A stretch of 26,902 nucleotides of DNA. Source: Candidatus Zixiibacteriota bacterium. GTDB taxonomy: Bacteria; Zixibacteria; MSB-5A5; GN15; JAAZOE01. Where the stretch lies: the NCBI GenBank assembly GCA_030588275.1, contig JAUUYJ010000002.1, forward strand, positions 1-26,902, written 5' to 3'. Below the pieces are notes generated by a model. The model had not been told where the DNA came from and made no database searches. It saw only the letters and a program-made list of their open reading frames with translations. Positions 8,575 to 16,399 of this stretch are shown here, one piece after another. How positions within the stretch are numbered: position 1 is the stretch's first letter; each line of letters starts with the position of its first letter. The translations under genes were made by a program, and so were the position numbers.

Positions 8575-8607
8575 GTGAGGCCGGATCGGCAAAAGATCCG
8601 GCCTCGC
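8575..8607. terminator. Strong hairpin between convergent genes
   Basis: GAGGCCGGATC (8577-8587) and GATCCGGCCTC (8595-8605) form a perfect 11-pair stem with a seven-base loop. It can be extended by a T-G wobble and a G-C pair to 8575 and 8607. It lies between the plus-strand RNase gene and the minus-strand lipoprotein gene, so it could act in both directions. Neither side has a long T-run, so rho-independent termination is plausible but not assured. The rest of 8421-8634 shows no gene. Confidence 0.5.
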
Positions 8608-8634
8608 GCGGGCAAAGGCGACAAAGCGAAGTCT

Positions 8635-9387
8635 TTAGTACTGGACGGTCTGGAAGTCTGTCATCACCGTTACGGTATTATTGCCACTCTGATAACTCGA
8701 CTCTGATCTGCTCTCAAATTTGATCAGTCCGATTCCGGAGGCATACCAGTAAAAGTTGCTACTTAAAGAATCGGTCTGCCATTGAACTTTGAGGCAATTG
8801 CCATAGCTGGTACCATTCATCGCCTCAACTGATTCAAAACCAACGATTGTCATCGTGTTAAATTCTCCATCCGGGAGAATTTTCCAAGTATCGCCAAAGG
8901 TCGTCCAATCGTCACCCTTGCCGACCTCATCATCAGCAGGATCGTTATTATTCCCGCCACCACTTCCAGTAGTGGTTGATGAGGTATCATAGATATTCCA
9001 ACTATTGCCTGCGACAAAGGGTGATTCCAGAATTCTCATTCCGGGGTCATTCAGACTACTGGTTTGGAAAATAGCCACACCGTTACTGTATTGGTACCAG
9101 GTATTGATTTCGTTAGTTTGGCGGTCGGTCCGGCGAAAGGTGAAACCGGAATGGCCGGCGATAATCACCGGATTTACAATTTCGATATCATAATGATCTG
9201 TCTCCGGTTCCAAATCGACATACTCAATCCGCAATCCCTGATTCAGAGGGATGAAGGCGACCGGGTCTGCCGTCGGGGCTACCTGATTTGTTTTTGTTAT
9301 AAACGACTTTTCGGAACATCCGACAAAGGCAATCAAGCAGACGGCTGAGATTGTCAATAGTAGTCGAATCGTTTGCTTTGATGTCAT
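8635..9387 (-). CDS. Hypothetical secreted lipoprotein
   Basis: Unrecognised 250-residue exported protein. The N-terminus has a short charged start, a hydrophobic stretch (about 9-22) and a lipobox-like FVGC, which would make Cys24 the lipidated residue. The mature part is rich in aromatics, Ser, Thr and Asn and looks like beta structure. A Gly/Asn/Asp-rich low-complexity linker (GSGGGNNNDPADDE) near residue 145 may separate two halves. Repeated Trp-Tyr patterns such as NTWYQYSNG and SNFYWYASGIGLIKFE recall antiparallel-sheet lipoproteins of the bacterial envelope, but I assign no family. The start is well supported: on the minus strand GGGAGG precedes the ATG by four bases. It is transcribed alone, opposite to both neighbours. 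Confidence 0.75.
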   Translation of the reverse strand: MTSKQTIRLLLTISAVCLIAFVGCSEKSFITKTNQVAPTADPVAFIPLNQGLRIEYVDLEPETDHYDIEIVNPVIIAGHSGFTFRRTDRQTNEINTWYQYSNGVAIFQTSSLNDPGMRILESPFVAGNSWNIYDTSSTTTGSGGGNNNDPADDEVGKGDDWTTFGDTWKILPDGEFNTMTIVGFESVEAMNGTSYGNCLKVQWQTDSLSSNFYWYASGIGLIKFESRSESSYQSGNNTVTVMTDFQTVQY

Positions 9388-9653
9388 GAAACCTCCCGCG
9401 ATAATATTCGGTTTATCTTTTTTCAGCTACGTCGAGGCTATTGCAAAGCTGGTGCCGTCACGGTAAAAATATAGTAAAGGCCTAAGGGGTAAGGGAATGC
9501 GGGGCATATATAAAGTATAGCATCGTCGTGATTGGCCTGTTATTATGGCAATAATCCCATACTGATTGGTCCGCTCCAACGGTTCTAAGATTTCTCCGGA
9601 ATTTGCCGATAATTTCAATAGCGACAATGATTTAATAGGATATGGAGGGTGTT
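9388..9653. other. Divergent intergenic region, no gene seen
   Basis: This stretch separates the minus-strand lipoprotein gene from the plus-strand GAF-protein gene and must contain both promoters. It has AT-rich patches, for example CATATATAAAGTATAG at about 9508-9523, which could hold a -10 element. I could not pair any of them with a convincing -35. The only open frames are short and lack start signals. Confidence 0.4.
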
Positions 9654-11756
9654 ATGCCCCAGTTTTACTATGATCTTCTATTTTGTGCGATTTTTATAGC
9701 TGTACTCCTGACCATTATGGGAAAGAAAAATTCTGCCTTTGGAAATGATCGGGATGCCTATCATAAAATCCTTCTTGGATTGATATTTCTAACCGGATTT
9801 TCGGTCGTTCAACTCTGGGGAAATCAGGATTGGTTTTCCGGAATGCCGTATCTGTCCGATCCGCTAAATAGAAAAATAGTCGAAGCAATAGGGATTGTGG
9901 GTGGTTTGATCTTTCTTCTTATTGGGGTTGGTTCCTGGTTGCCCTCTATTTTTCGCGCTGGTACAAACAAGAATAATTTTAACAAGCGGTATCATGCTCT
10001 TAAGATGATTAATCAATCATTGAGCGGTAGTTCAGATTTTGATACTGCCCTTCGCATGACGGCTGAATGCCTGACTTCATATCTGGATTTCTCTCGTTGC
10101 GCCGCGATGAAATATTCGGCCCGGCAAGATTGCCTTCATCTGTCTCATGCGTCCGGATTCAATGGAAGCGAGCCGGTCGGCTTGCTCCAAATACCTCTGG
10201 TCGATACAGATCTCAAAAAATGTTTTGAAAATATGTTGGCCACTTCCTACTCCGGTCATGATCCGGTCTTTGAATCGGGTCGTAAGCCTGAGTATATCGT
10301 TCCGATATCAATCGGGAAAAGAAATTATGGTGCCCTGTTATGCTGGATTGAATCTGACAAGATTGACGAAGAGATGCGCGATTTTCTCACCACAGTTGGT
10401 ACTATTCTGGGTGCCAGCGCTACTCAGCGGATTTCGCACAAAAAGCAGGAACATCTCAACCAGCAGAACGAAACATCCAGTCAGATGACCGATATTTGCA
10501 ATCGCTCATCGGACATGCAACAGGCGATTCCGGGTCTATACAAACTGCTTCAAGAGAGTTTGGAAGTGGAATTTCTCTCTGTCGCCGTGTTGGATAATAC
10601 GGGTGAAAATATGATCCGTTATTCTATTGGGGCAAGCGGTCGGATGCTCCTTGAAAAAGGTGTTAGCCGCTGTACTCGTGGAACCGAAGTCGAGGCGATT
10701 TTCCGCTCGGCTCAGCCGATGATAGAAGCCAAAGTTGATATGGAAAATGATCTCAACGACGGCCTGTTCATTTCGTGTGGAATGAAAGCTCGGATGATAG
10801 CTCCGGTTATGGCCGGACAAAAAGTTATGGCGGTACTGACGGTTGGAAACAGCCAACCCGGGTTTTTCTCACCTCTCGCTTTGGAGCGCTTGAATTCCTT
10901 ATCAGATATGCTCGCCTCGGTTATTCAGCGGGGTAAGCTGGCCCGCATCACCGAAGAGCGGGAAGATCAGATGCTCAGGCTGCAACTGATGGAACGAGAA
11001 ATGCCATCGATTCAATCGGTGAGTGGTTTCTTTCAGTTAGCGGGTGAAATGCTGACTCAGCGCCTTTCCTGTACTATAGCACGTATTTCATTAATCAACG
11101 GGAGTCAAAACAGCCTCCTTAGCCAGAATTGCCAGACGATTCGCGAGACCGGGTATCAGCTGAATCAGGCCAAGTCGATTCCTCTGTCGATTTTGCCCTG
11201 GCATAAAATGACGCTTGAAACTGACAAGCCGATGCTTATCAATCAGGATGATCTTGATTCACAAATGACCGATGGTGAATCGTCGGCAACACTTCTTCCG
11301 GGGATCAAATCGGCCATGCTGGTTCCGATTGCCCACGAAGGTAATGTCCGGGGGATAATTTCTATCGGCGAGTCCCGTAACTGGAATCGGCGTAGTTTTG
11401 GTGCTACCGATTTAGTTTTTGCTCGTGATGTAGCGGCCAAATGCTCCAACGTCCTGAAGTTGAAACAGGTTGAACTGGATCGGGATCATTTCCGTGAGCA
11501 GTGGCAGGAAAAGGCTGTTACAGGAGATGATAGCTCGGTCGGTCGGTGGCGTAATCAAATGAATACTCCGCTCAGTTCCATAATTGGGGCGGCGGAAATT
11601 CTAAAGTCAAAGAGCCCGGAAGATAATTTTTCAATTAAGTACCACGATATGATTCTTAATGCCGCCAATCGGATTAAGTCTGTGGCAGAGGAGATGTCGG
11701 GGCAGAGCAACCTGTCCGAGACAGAGGTTATTGAATCAGAAATGATGCTTGGTTGA
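9654..11756 (+). CDS. Membrane-anchored multi-GAF sensor ending in a His-less HisKA-like segment
   Basis: Predicted signalling protein of 700 residues. ATG 9654 is preferred because GGAGGG at 9644-9649 precedes it; ATG 9642 is possible but would place that SD inside the coding region. Three membrane helices lie in about the first 100 residues. About 500 residues follow with the pattern of two or three GAF-type domains, for example PVMAGQKVMAVLTVGN and SAMLVPIAHEGNVRGIISIG. The last 70 residues contain RWRNQMNTPLSSIIGAAEIL, which matches the HisKA core S-H-E-L-R-T-P-L with Asn where His is expected. No ATPase domain follows, so it cannot be a normal histidine kinase. The stop TGA shares one base with the ATG of the response regulator gene, so the two are translationally coupled. 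Confidence 0.8.
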   Translation: MPQFYYDLLFCAIFIAVLLTIMGKKNSAFGNDRDAYHKILLGLIFLTGFSVVQLWGNQDWFSGMPYLSDPLNRKIVEAIGIVGGLIFLLIGVGSWLPSIFRAGTNKNNFNKRYHALKMINQSLSGSSDFDTALRMTAECLTSYLDFSRCAAMKYSARQDCLHLSHASGFNGSEPVGLLQIPLVDTDLKKCFENMLATSYSGHDPVFESGRKPEYIVPISIGKRNYGALLCWIESDKIDEEMRDFLTTVGTILGASATQRISHKKQEHLNQQNETSSQMTDICNRSSDMQQAIPGLYKLLQESLEVEFLSVAVLDNTGENMIRYSIGASGRMLLEKGVSRCTRGTEVEAIFRSAQPMIEAKVDMENDLNDGLFISCGMKARMIAPVMAGQKVMAVLTVGNSQPGFFSPLALERLNSLSDMLASVIQRGKLARITEEREDQMLRLQLMEREMPSIQSVSGFFQLAGEMLTQRLSCTIARISLINGSQNSLLSQNCQTIRETGYQLNQAKSIPLSILPWHKMTLETDKPMLINQDDLDSQMTDGESSATLLPGIKSAMLVPIAHEGNVRGIISIGESRNWNRRSFGATDLVFARDVAAKCSNVLKLKQVELDRDHFREQWQEKAVTGDDSSVGRWRNQMNTPLSSIIGAAEILKSKSPEDNFSIKYHDMILNAANRIKSVAEEMSGQSNLSETEVIESEMMLG

Positions 11757-12148
11757 TGTCTAAACGGATTCTTAAAATACTGTTGGTGGAGGATGATCGG
11801 CAAATCCGGCAGGTCATCCGAGACCTGTTGCGTGGGGAAGGGCGCCACCTGATTGTCATGGAGGATGGTGACAAAGCGTTCCAAAAGCTTGAAGATGAGG
11901 CTTTTGATCTATTGGTGACCGACCTCGGCTTGCCCGGTAAAACCGGTTGGGACTTGATTAATAAGGGGCGGAAACATTCCCCTGATCTGAAGGTGATTGT
12001 AATCACCAGTTGGACCGATTGTCACTCCGATGAGATTGCCCAAAATTACAAAGTGGATCATATGATACGAAAGCCATTTCGTATCAGTCAGGTGACTGAA
12101 GCGGTCGAAGATCTGCTGACTCCGAAGGTTTCCGCCGAACAAAAATAA
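11756..12148 (+). CDS. Single-domain response regulator
   Basis: Stand-alone receiver domain of 130 residues with no output domain. ATG 11756 is chosen; it overlaps the upstream stop by one base. An adjacent TTG at 11753 adds only one residue. The acidic pocket is VEDD at 11-14, the phospho-acceptor is Asp56 in LLVTDLGLPGKTGW, the switch Thr is Thr84 in IVITSW and the conserved Lys is Lys106 in IRKPF. All key residues are present, so phosphorylation is expected. With no DNA-binding or enzymatic domain, it probably acts by protein contact, either with the GAF protein encoded just before it or in a phosphorelay. The kinase that phosphorylates it is not evident; the kinase at 5278-7152 is one candidate in the window. 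Confidence 0.93.
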   Translation: MSKRILKILLVEDDRQIRQVIRDLLRGEGRHLIVMEDGDKAFQKLEDEAFDLLVTDLGLPGKTGWDLINKGRKHSPDLKVIVITSWTDCHSDEIAQNYKVDHMIRKPFRISQVTEAVEDLLTPKVSAEQK

Positions 12149-12161
12149 ACATAGCCGGTAG

Positions 12162-12189
12162 TTGACTTTTTTTAATTCAGAATTATATT
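12162..12189 (+). promoter_or_regulatory. Sigma-70-type promoter of the riboflavin operon
   Basis: TTGACT (12162-12167), a 16-base spacer and TATATT (12184-12189) make a good housekeeping promoter. The predicted transcript would begin near 12196, a few bases before the FMN aptamer, which is the expected placement for a riboswitch leader. Confidence 0.75.
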
Positions 12190-12201
12190 CAAATCAACAG
12201 A

Positions 12202-12316
12202 ATCTTCGGGGTGAGGCGAAATTCCTTGACCGGTGGTATAGCCCACGAGCGGAAAATAATTTCTGCAGAATCGGTTAAATTCCGATGCCGACGGTACAGT
12301 CCGGATGTGAGAAGAT
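12202..12316 (+). promoter_or_regulatory. FMN riboswitch aptamer (RFN element)
   Basis: The conserved RFN core is easily read: GAAATTCCTTGACCGGTGG, then TAGCCCACGAGC, then GGTTAAATTCCGATGCCGAC, then GGTACAGTCCGGATG and GAGAAGAT. The closing helix P1 is formed by ATCTTC (12202-12207) with GAAGAT (12311-12316). FMN binding normally shuts off the downstream riboflavin genes. The position, just after a promoter and before ribD, agrees with that role. Confidence 0.97.
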
Positions 12317-12329
12317 ATAATACTGCATG

Positions 12330-12350
12330 ACCGGATTGATTTGATCCGGT
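12330..12350 (+). promoter_or_regulatory. Expression-platform hairpin between aptamer and terminator
   Basis: ACCGGAT (12330-12336) and ATCCGGT (12344-12350) form a perfect seven-pair stem with a seven-base loop. It lies between the FMN aptamer and the terminator, where anti-terminator or spacer hairpins usually sit. It does not overlap the terminator stem, so its exact role is open. Confidence 0.6.
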
Positions 12351-12372
12351 AGGCGATATATCTAAATTCTCT

Positions 12373-12398
12373 ATCCCCGATGGTTCGGGGATTTTTTT
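12373..12398 (+). terminator. FMN-riboswitch terminator abutting the ribD start
   Basis: ATCCCCGA (12373-12380), loop TGGT and TCGGGGAT (12385-12392) form an eight-pair stem followed by an unbroken T-run to 12398. The ATG of ribD begins at 12399. The only purine-rich, SD-like bases before ribD (GGGGA, 12387-12391) lie in the 3' arm of the stem. The folded hairpin would therefore also block ribosome binding on transcripts that escape termination. Confidence 0.9.
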
Positions 12399-13487
12399 AT
12401 GGCTGACGAAAAGTTCTTTGAAGAGATGATGAAAAAGGCGATCTCTCTGGCTCGTAAGGCAGAGGGACAGACCGCACCAAATCCGTTGGTAGGAGCGGTT
12501 CTGTTTAATAATCGCGGTATTATATCTACCGGATATCATCGTCGGGCCGGACTGGCTCATGCCGAAACTATTGCCATAGACAAAGCTGGACAACGAGCTG
12601 TGGGAGCTACGCTGGTGGTTAATCTGGAGCCCTGTTGCCATCATGGGCGAACGGGACCCTGCACCGAAGCAATAATAAGGGCCGGTATCAAGCGAGTTGT
12701 TTATGCGATCTCAGACCCCAATATAACAGTTTGCGGACGAGGGTGTAATAAATTGAAAGATGCCGGAGTAGAATTAATTGTCGGTGTCGGTAGTCATCAA
12801 GCGGAGCGTCTAAATGAGGTATATTTAAAGCATATTACAACCGGACGACCGTTCGTCGCCCTCAAAACGGCACAGTCTCTCGACGGACGTCTGGCCACTT
12901 CGACCGGTGATTCACAATGGATTTCTGGACCGGAGGCATTGAAACTGGCCCACAAATTAAGAGCAAAATACGATGCCGTCGCGGTCGGTTCGGGTACGGT
13001 CCGTTTTGATAATCCATCCTTGACGGTGCGGCATGTTCGGGGGGACAACCCAATTCGGATTATCCTTACTGCGTCGGGGGATTTACCGGAAAAGATAAAT
13101 CTCTTTGAAAACAATCGGGATAACAATACGATTGTGGCGACGACCGCATCCGGTCGGGACCGATTGAGCGGCAGGCAAGTGATGACCTGGACAATTCGCA
13201 AGGCCGGAACTGGACTGGACCTTAATCAATTTTTAAAAAAATGCGGTGAGGTTGGCATCACCTCGTTACTTGTCGAGGGTGGTGGGCAGTTGGCTACATC
13301 ATTTTTGAAGCAGGGGTTGATCGACAAAATTTACCAGGTTGTGGCGCCGATGATAATCGGTTCCGGTCTGGATGCTGTCAGAGATTTAAAAATACGTCGC
13401 CTTAAAAGGGCCATTAGAATTTCCGACGTCGTTTACAAAAGGCTGGGCCAGGATAATCTGCTCATTGGCTACCCGGAGTATAATTGA
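12399..13487 (+). CDS. ribD: Bifunctional diaminohydroxyphosphoribosylaminopyrimidine deaminase / reductase RibD
   Basis: Catalyses the second and third steps of riboflavin synthesis: deamination of the pyrimidine and NADPH-dependent reduction of the ribosyl chain. The 362-residue protein has an N-terminal cytidine-deaminase-like domain (about 1-145) with zinc ligands His54 (HAE, Glu56 catalytic), Cys79 and Cys88 in EPCCHHGRTGPC. The reductase domain (about 150-362) has PFVALKTAQSLDGRLAT, VGSGTVRFDNPSLTVR and LLVEGGGQLATSFL. The usual DPNPLVAGRG segment reads DPNITVCGRG, a small local divergence. The ATG directly follows the T-run of the riboswitch terminator, so expression should depend on FMN. 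It is the first gene of the rib operon. Confidence 0.97.
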   Translation: MADEKFFEEMMKKAISLARKAEGQTAPNPLVGAVLFNNRGIISTGYHRRAGLAHAETIAIDKAGQRAVGATLVVNLEPCCHHGRTGPCTEAIIRAGIKRVVYAISDPNITVCGRGCNKLKDAGVELIVGVGSHQAERLNEVYLKHITTGRPFVALKTAQSLDGRLATSTGDSQWISGPEALKLAHKLRAKYDAVAVGSGTVRFDNPSLTVRHVRGDNPIRIILTASGDLPEKINLFENNRDNNTIVATTASGRDRLSGRQVMTWTIRKAGTGLDLNQFLKKCGEVGITSLLVEGGGQLATSFLKQGLIDKIYQVVAPMIIGSGLDAVRDLKIRRLKRAIRISDVVYKRLGQDNLLIGYPEYN

Positions 13488-13488
13488 T

Positions 13489-14136
13489 ATGTTCACCGGA
13501 TTAATTCAGACCATCGGCCAGATACGATCTATCGCGCCCCGGGGAAATTATCGGCGCCTAATGGTCGTGCCTGACAAAATGTTTGACGCACTGGAGATTG
13601 GAGAATCAATCGCCCTTTCCGGGATTTGCTTAACGGTTGTTTCGTTTGATAATCATTCGTTTGTTGTTGAAGCTTCGCAGGAGACGACGGCGTCAACGAC
13701 ATTGGGTGCCGTTGTGCGAACCGGGATGAAGATCAATCTGGAACGTGCTTTGCGGGCCGATTCGAGGTTGGGCGGACATTTTGTGGCGGGACACATCGAT
13801 GACGCTCTGACTGTTCTGAGGGCCGCCTCTGTTGGAGAATCAATAATATTGGAAATTGAGTTGCCGATTCAGTTTTCTGCTTTGGTGGTTAATAAAGGAT
13901 CGGTTACAATAGATGGTGTTAGTTTAACGATTGTTGATCTGGGTAAGAATAGTTTCTCGGTTAACCTGATTCCGGAAACGCAAGCATCGACGACCCTGAC
14001 AAACTTAAAAAAAGGGGCTGTCGTCAACGTTGAATTTGATATGATCGGAAAATATATCGAGCGTTTTATGAATCATTCAAAAGGTGAGAGAGCCAGGCAA
14101 CTGACGGTAGATAAATTACGAAAACAGGGTTTTTGA
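13489..14136 (+). CDS. ribE: Riboflavin synthase alpha chain
   Basis: Dismutates two 6,7-dimethyl-8-ribityllumazine molecules to give riboflavin and the pyrimidine precursor. The start at 13489 gives the hallmark MFTGLI N-terminus and 215 residues, the family norm; an upstream in-frame ATG at 13465 lies inside ribD. Two homologous lumazine-binding repeats of about 95 residues are visible. The first has SIALSGICLTV and GGHFVAGHIDD; the second has SVTIDGVSLTIV. The C-terminal helix ends near KYIERFM. The ATG follows the ribD stop by one base. The symbol ribE follows Gram-negative use; in E. coli the gene is called ribC. Confidence 0.96.
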   Translation: MFTGLIQTIGQIRSIAPRGNYRRLMVVPDKMFDALEIGESIALSGICLTVVSFDNHSFVVEASQETTASTTLGAVVRTGMKINLERALRADSRLGGHFVAGHIDDALTVLRAASVGESIILEIELPIQFSALVVNKGSVTIDGVSLTIVDLGKNSFSVNLIPETQASTTLTNLKKGAVVNVEFDMIGKYIERFMNHSKGERARQLTVDKLRKQGF

Positions 14137-14149
14137 TATAGAGGATAAG

Positions 14150-15355
14150 ATGGCTGAATTTTGTAAGATTGAAGAGGCGATCGCCGAAATCAAGGCGGGC
14201 CGGATAATTATTGTTGTTGATGATGAGGACCGAGAAAACGAAGGGGATCTGATCATGGCGGCAGAGCATGCCACCCCGGAGGCGGTCAACTTTATGAGCA
14301 AGTATGGTCGAGGTTTGATCTGCGTTCCGATGACTGGAGAGAGGCTGGAGACGCTCCAGTTGGAGGCGATGGTTCGTAGAAACACCGCCCTGCACGGAAC
14401 CAAATTTACCGTCTCCGTCGATGCGGTCAATGGAACGACAAGTGGTATTTCTGCCTTTGATCGGTCGGTTACGATTAAAAAACTAGTCGCCGATGATGCC
14501 AAGCCGAGTGACTTCGGTCGCCCCGGACATATCTTTCCGCTTCAGGCGATGGAGGGGGGTGTTTTGTCACGAGCTGGTCATACCGAGGCATCGGTCGATC
14601 TGGCCCGCATCGCCGGTTTAAGACCCTCAGGTGTACTGTGCGAGATCATCGACGACGATGGCAGTATGGCCAGAGTACCGAGGCTGTTGAAAATGGCCGA
14701 CGAATTCAACCTAAAGATAACGACTGTCAAAGATCTAATTGAATACCGGCGGAATACGGAAAAATTGATCGAGAAGGTAGTCAAAATCGATTTGCCAACC
14801 CGCTGGGGCGAATTCAAACTCCATCTGTACCGATCCGAAACTGATGACCATCATCACATGGCGTTGGTCAAGGGGGATCTGAAAAATAAAAAAGATGTTC
14901 TCGTGCGCGTCCATTCCCAATGCCTGACCGGAGATATCTTTGGCTCCTCAAGGTGCGATTGTGGAGAGCAGTTAGCTCATGCAATGCAGATGATTGAGAA
15001 AGAGGGACTGGGAGTTGTGCTGTATATGCGCCAGGAAGGTCGAGGGATTGGGCTGGTCAATAAGCTAAAAGCATATGCTTTGCAGGAGAAAGGCCGCGAT
15101 ACAGTCGAGGCGAATGAAGAACTTGGGTTTAATGCCGATTTGCGCGATTATGGGGTGGGGGCGCAGATTCTAAGAGACCTCGGTTTGACTACGATCAAGA
15201 TTCTGACCAACAATCCTCGCAAGCTGGTCGGACTGGCCGGGCATGGCCTGAAAATTACTGAACGTATTCCGGTCCATATCAAGCCGGGAAAATATAATAA
15301 ACATTACTTAGAAACTAAACGTGATAAGTTGGGGCACCTTTTGCCCATGTTTTAG
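14150..15355 (+). CDS. ribBA: Bifunctional DHBP synthase / GTP cyclohydrolase II RibBA
   Basis: Supplies both starting branches of riboflavin synthesis: 3,4-dihydroxy-2-butanone 4-phosphate from ribulose 5-phosphate and the pyrimidine from GTP. The 401-residue fusion begins with the RibB domain (about 1-200), with DDEDRENEGDLIMAAE at 24-39 and RAGHTEASVDLARIAGL. The RibA domain (about 205-401) has zinc ligands Cys258, Cys269 and Cys271 in SQCLTGDIFGSSRCDCGEQ, and catalytic and substrate motifs RQEGRGIGL and ELGFNADLRDYGVGAQIL. Both halves look intact. GAGGAT precedes the ATG at close spacing. It is the third gene of the FMN-controlled operon. Confidence 0.97.
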   Translation: MAEFCKIEEAIAEIKAGRIIIVVDDEDRENEGDLIMAAEHATPEAVNFMSKYGRGLICVPMTGERLETLQLEAMVRRNTALHGTKFTVSVDAVNGTTSGISAFDRSVTIKKLVADDAKPSDFGRPGHIFPLQAMEGGVLSRAGHTEASVDLARIAGLRPSGVLCEIIDDDGSMARVPRLLKMADEFNLKITTVKDLIEYRRNTEKLIEKVVKIDLPTRWGEFKLHLYRSETDDHHHMALVKGDLKNKKDVLVRVHSQCLTGDIFGSSRCDCGEQLAHAMQMIEKEGLGVVLYMRQEGRGIGLVNKLKAYALQEKGRDTVEANEELGFNADLRDYGVGAQILRDLGLTTIKILTNNPRKLVGLAGHGLKITERIPVHIKPGKYNKHYLETKRDKLGHLLPMF

Positions 15356-15364
15356 GAGGATACA

Positions 15365-15844
15365 ATGGCGATCAAAACTAACAAAGGTAATCTTGACGGC
15401 AAGGGGCAGAGGCATGCTCTGGTCGTCAGTCGTTTTAACGAGCTTCTGACATCAAAGCTTCTTGAGGGAGCAATCGATTGTCTCAAGCGACATGGTGTCG
15501 CGGAAAAGGATATTTCAATAACCTGGGTTCCCGGGGCGTTTGAGATTCCGTATGCGGCGCAAAAACTGGCGTTAACCAAAAAATGTGATGCGGTGATCTG
15601 TCTTGGAGCACTCATCCGGGGGGACACCCCACATTTTGATTACATCGCCTCAGAAGCGTCAAAAGGGATAGCCAAGATATCTTTGGATACCAACATCCCG
15701 GTGATCTTTGGGATTGTTACCGCCGACACTCTCGATCAAGCGATCGAACGGGCTGGTACCAAAGCGGGCAATAAGGGTTGGGATGCTTCGTTGTCGGCGA
15801 TTGAAATGATTGATCTGTATAAGAAAATTGACGGTAAGAAATGA
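15365..15844 (+). CDS. ribH: 6,7-dimethyl-8-ribityllumazine synthase
   Basis: Condenses the RibD-derived pyrimidine with the RibB product to give lumazine, the substrate of riboflavin synthase, usually in large icosahedral shells. The 159-residue length is typical. Motifs include VSRFNELLTSKLLEGA, WVPGAFEIP at 54-62 and GALIRGDTPHFDYI, which carries the catalytic His90. The tail GNKGWDASLSAIEM is also typical. A good SD (AGGAGG) lies just before the ATG. The stop overlaps the nusB ATG by four bases. Confidence 0.97.
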   Translation: MAIKTNKGNLDGKGQRHALVVSRFNELLTSKLLEGAIDCLKRHGVAEKDISITWVPGAFEIPYAAQKLALTKKCDAVICLGALIRGDTPHFDYIASEASKGIAKISLDTNIPVIFGIVTADTLDQAIERAGTKAGNKGWDASLSAIEMIDLYKKIDGKK

Positions 15845-16248
15845 CCAGACGACAGGCACGGGAGGCGGTTCTAAAAGGGCTTTATACTCTGGAATTGATG
15901 GAGTGGGACATTGACCGGGTGATGGAGGATATTCACCAAAACGATGATCCGGATGATAAAATGTCACGCTTTATCAGGAGTTATCTTGAGACGGTTGTGG
16001 CTAATCTTGAGTATCTCGACAAAGAAGTGACTCGGCTGGCAGAGAACTGGGAGTTAAAGCGAATCGCTATCATTGACAAAAATATTTTACGAATGGCTCT
16101 GTCAGAAATTCACTTTATGCCGGATATTCCACAAAAAGTTGCCATTAATGAAGCGATTGATTTGGCCAAGCAGTTCAGTACGCTGGAATCATCCTCGTTT
16201 GTCAATGGTATTTTGGATGCCGCCATGAGTGAACTTGATCAGAGTTGA
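15841..16248 (+). CDS. nusB: Transcription antitermination factor NusB
   Basis: Small all-helical RNA-binding protein that joins NusE (S10) on boxA RNA to suppress termination in rRNA operons. The 135-residue protein starts with TRRQAREAVLKGLYTLE and has the C-terminal signature IDKNILRMALSEIHFMPDIPQKVAINEAIDLAKQF in pieces typical of the family. It continues with SSFVNGILDAAM. The ATGA overlap with ribH indicates translational coupling; ribH-nusB is a widespread pair. It is the last gene of the riboflavin operon; I see no clear terminator after it. Confidence 0.96.
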   Translation: MTRRQAREAVLKGLYTLELMEWDIDRVMEDIHQNDDPDDKMSRFIRSYLETVVANLEYLDKEVTRLAENWELKRIAIIDKNILRMALSEIHFMPDIPQKVAINEAIDLAKQFSTLESSSFVNGILDAAMSELDQS

Positions 16249-16320
16249 TCTCTTTGGTGTAAGGTTGTGGTAATCAAAAGCTTGTGACCTCAGGGGTGGT
16301 TGGTGACTATTTTTTTGAGC

Positions 16321-16348
16321 TTTACTTGCGGACAATTATTGTTATATT
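16321..16348 (+). promoter_or_regulatory. Probable promoter of the glycan operon
   Basis: TTTACT (16321-16326), a 16-base spacer and TATATT (16343-16348) lie about 50 bases before the DUF2723 gene. The -10 and the spacing equal those of the riboflavin promoter in this window; the -35 is weaker. Confidence 0.5.
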
Positions 16349-16399
16349 TAGCATCCTTTAAGGTGAAACAGAAACCACTTAAACCCGGCGGAACAACTA

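Noticed and set aside
9530..9560. Sigma-54-like element (TTGGCC...ATGGCA) before the GAF gene
   Set aside because: The distance between the GG and GC dinucleotides is 12 bases instead of the required 10, so it does not fit the -24/-12 consensus.
9427..9627. Minus-strand 66-codon ORF in the divergent intergenic region
   Set aside because: It starts with TTG, has no SD, shows no recognisable protein pattern and lies where two promoters are needed.
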